Assembly: GCA_045589735.1 (NCBI GenBank)
Contig: JAZNPQ010000024.1
Coordinates: forward strand, 1-14,977
DNA: 14,977 bases
Direction: 5' to 3'
Source of the DNA: RGIG3994 sp045589735
GTDB taxonomy: Bacteria > Bacillota > Clostridia > Oscillospirales > CAG-272
Within the stretch, counting starts at the first letter, position 1. Every line of letters starts with the position of its first letter. Position numbers and translations under genes: made by a program. The notes beneath the pieces are model-generated. The model was not told the origin of the DNA, searched no databases, and saw only the letters and a program-made list of their open reading frames with translations. Below are positions 14,348-14,977 of the stretch, piece by piece.

Positions 14348-14566
14348 ATGGTGATATATAAAAGATTAAAGGATCTTAGAGAAGATGCCAATAAAAGTCA
14401 GGAAGAAATTGCAAAAATTATAGGTACAAGTCAATCCTATTACGCTCAGTACGAAAACGGTAAAAGAGCCATTCCGTTTGAGCGTATGGCGGTTTTGGCA
14501 AAATACTACAATGTTTCTCTTGATTATTTTGCCGGATTTATCGACACACCGAAAAAGCTTAAATAA
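14348..14566 (+). CDS. XRE-family HTH transcriptional regulator
   Basis: A 72-residue single-domain DNA-binding protein of the Cro/C1 type. The helix-turn-helix covers about 17-43 (SQEEIAKIIGTSQSYYAQYE then NGKRAIP), with a third helical part FERMAVLAKYYNVSLDYFAG (44-63), which is the standard end of such domains. There is no extra sensor domain, so it probably acts as a simple dimeric repressor. The frame opens at GTG 14339, but AAGGTGG at 14336-14342 is 5 nt before ATG 14348, so that start is used. It is divergent from the DUF6809-like gene, with a 124-bp intergenic region that holds both promoters and a near-palindromic operator. Codon use is AT-rich (many AAA, ATA, AGA), unlike the ComM-like and MBOAT genes, which fits transfer of this small cassette. 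Confidence 0.92.
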   Translation: MVIYKRLKDLREDANKSQEEIAKIIGTSQSYYAQYENGKRAIPFERMAVLAKYYNVSLDYFAGFIDTPKKLK

Positions 14567-14579
14567 ATATAATGAAAAA

Positions 14580-14605
14580 CAGGGCAGAGAAGCTTCTCTG
14601 TCCTG
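14580..14605 (+). terminator. Hairpin after the XRE gene, weak terminator
   Basis: A 13-bp near-perfect palindrome (14580-14592 with 14593-14605, one G-T pair) centres on AAGCTT. Only CTTTG follows, so the U-tract is poor. Its core CAGAGAA...TTCTCTGTCC is nearly the same as in the terminator at 13858-13896. Confidence 0.6.
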
Positions 14606-14661
14606 CTTTGATATTATGCGGTGCTTGTGTTTCAAATTTTGATTTATCGGTGTGTTGATAC

Positions 14662-14713
14662 GTGGGCGCTGCCCACACCCGCCAAAGAAACTTTTTGCAA
14701 AAAGTTTCTTTGG
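14662..14713. repeat. Twin palindrome, likely dispersed intergenic repeat
   Basis: GTGGGC (14662-14667) pairs with GCCCAC (14671-14676) across a GCT loop. Six bases later a 32-bp perfect palindrome (14682-14713) has arms CCAAAGAAACTTTTTG and complement. From memory, similar CTGCCCACACCCGC-plus-hairpin units recur between genes in gut Oscillospirales; that cannot be tested inside this window. Confidence 0.65.
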
Positions 14714-14765
14714 AATCTTCAAAAAACTTCAAAAAAGGGATATATTTTAATTGTTTGTTTATATT

Positions 14766-14792
14766 TCAAAGCTTGACCGTGTCAAGCTTTGA
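14766..14792. repeat. Perfect hairpin with 12-bp stem
   Basis: 14766-14777 pairs exactly with 14781-14792 around a CGT loop (arm TCAAAGCTTGAC). No T-run follows on either strand, so it is not a standard terminator. It may be part of the same intergenic repeat complex. Confidence 0.65.
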
Positions 14793-14977
14793 GGATTTAT
14801 ACGGATATTTGCGCGTCGAGGTCGGAGGTCTCGCTAAAATGAGGTAAGGTGGCGGCGCCTCGACTTGTCGCTCCCGCAGTCGCGGCTCGTGTGTTACCGT
14901 TCGGACACACTCACTACGCGACATTACGGAAATATTATTCAATCTAATTTATTGATTTTTGTTTTATTTTACTCTTT

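Larger units (their letters stand above)
14606..14977. other. Gene-free, palindrome-rich region
   Basis: About 370 bases without a convincing gene. From left to right it holds a short GTGGGC/GCCCAC hairpin, a 32-bp perfect palindrome, a 12-bp-stem hairpin, and a GC-richer segment (14815-14922) with two long-range stems. The last 50 bases are plain AT-rich sequence. No promoter, tRNA or rRNA is visible. Confidence 0.6.

Noticed and set aside
14662..14847. 61-codon plus-strand frame across the palindromes
   Set aside because: It runs through two perfect hairpins, has no ribosome binding site, and its product matches nothing I know; better read as repeat sequence.

Overview
The window looks like chromosomal DNA of an anaerobic Clostridia (Bacillota) member, probably a gut Oscillospirales or Eubacteriales type. 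Several things suggest this: a ThiI without the rhodanese domain, a clostridial-type APRT-like phosphoribosyltransferase, a lipoprotein with a Thr/Pro/Asp linker, strong purine-rich ribosome binding sites, and promoters that almost all fit a -35/17-nt/-10 layout. The taxon is inferred from gene style only. Roughly the first 13.8 kb carries ordinary housekeeping or accessory genes of one style. The last 1.1 kb is AT-rich and full of hairpins.

Left part, 1-5006, minus strand: one tightly packed operon, read right to left. It encodes a DEDDh exonuclease with an unusual N-terminal half, a small DUF2007-like protein, tRNA 4-thiouridine synthase (thiI), an APRT-like phosphoribosyltransferase and aspartyl-tRNA synthetase (aspS). 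Spacings are short (thiI starts with a 4-nt overlap) and one good promoter lies at 5054-5082. The theme is tRNA modification and charging plus nucleotide salvage. The DUF2007-like gene is odd: its homologous frame runs upstream to an ATG followed at once by TAG.

Middle part, 5116-9546: a promoter divergent from the operon drives a HAD-IIA phosphatase and then an SGNH-hydrolase lipoprotein that ends at a strong bidirectional terminator. Two minus-strand genes follow, each with its own promoter: a membrane-anchored alpha/beta hydrolase and an ATP-type 6-phosphofructokinase (pfkA).

Right-centre, 9636-13896, plus strand: a two-helix membrane protein with an Ala/Glu-rich tail (promoter and terminator visible), then a ComM/YifB-type AAA+ ATPase followed 57 nt later by an MBOAT O-acyltransferase. 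Next comes a compact three-way-junction palindromic element, immediately followed by a small GNAT acetyltransferase and its terminator.

Right end, 13900-14977: a divergent pair made of an 89-aa DUF6809-like protein and an XRE repressor. They share a 124-bp control region in which an 18-bp near-palindrome fills the spacer of a consensus promoter. Related hairpins (13858-13896 and 14580-14605) bracket the pair. From 14606 to the end I see no convincing gene, only a series of palindromes typical of dispersed intergenic repeats.

No tRNA, rRNA, CRISPR array, transposase or integrase was recognised. The features most worth following are the exonuclease's duplicated N-terminal module with its zinc ribbon, the ATG-TAG start of the DUF2007-like gene, the three-way-junction element, and the repressor/DUF6809 cassette with its operator.
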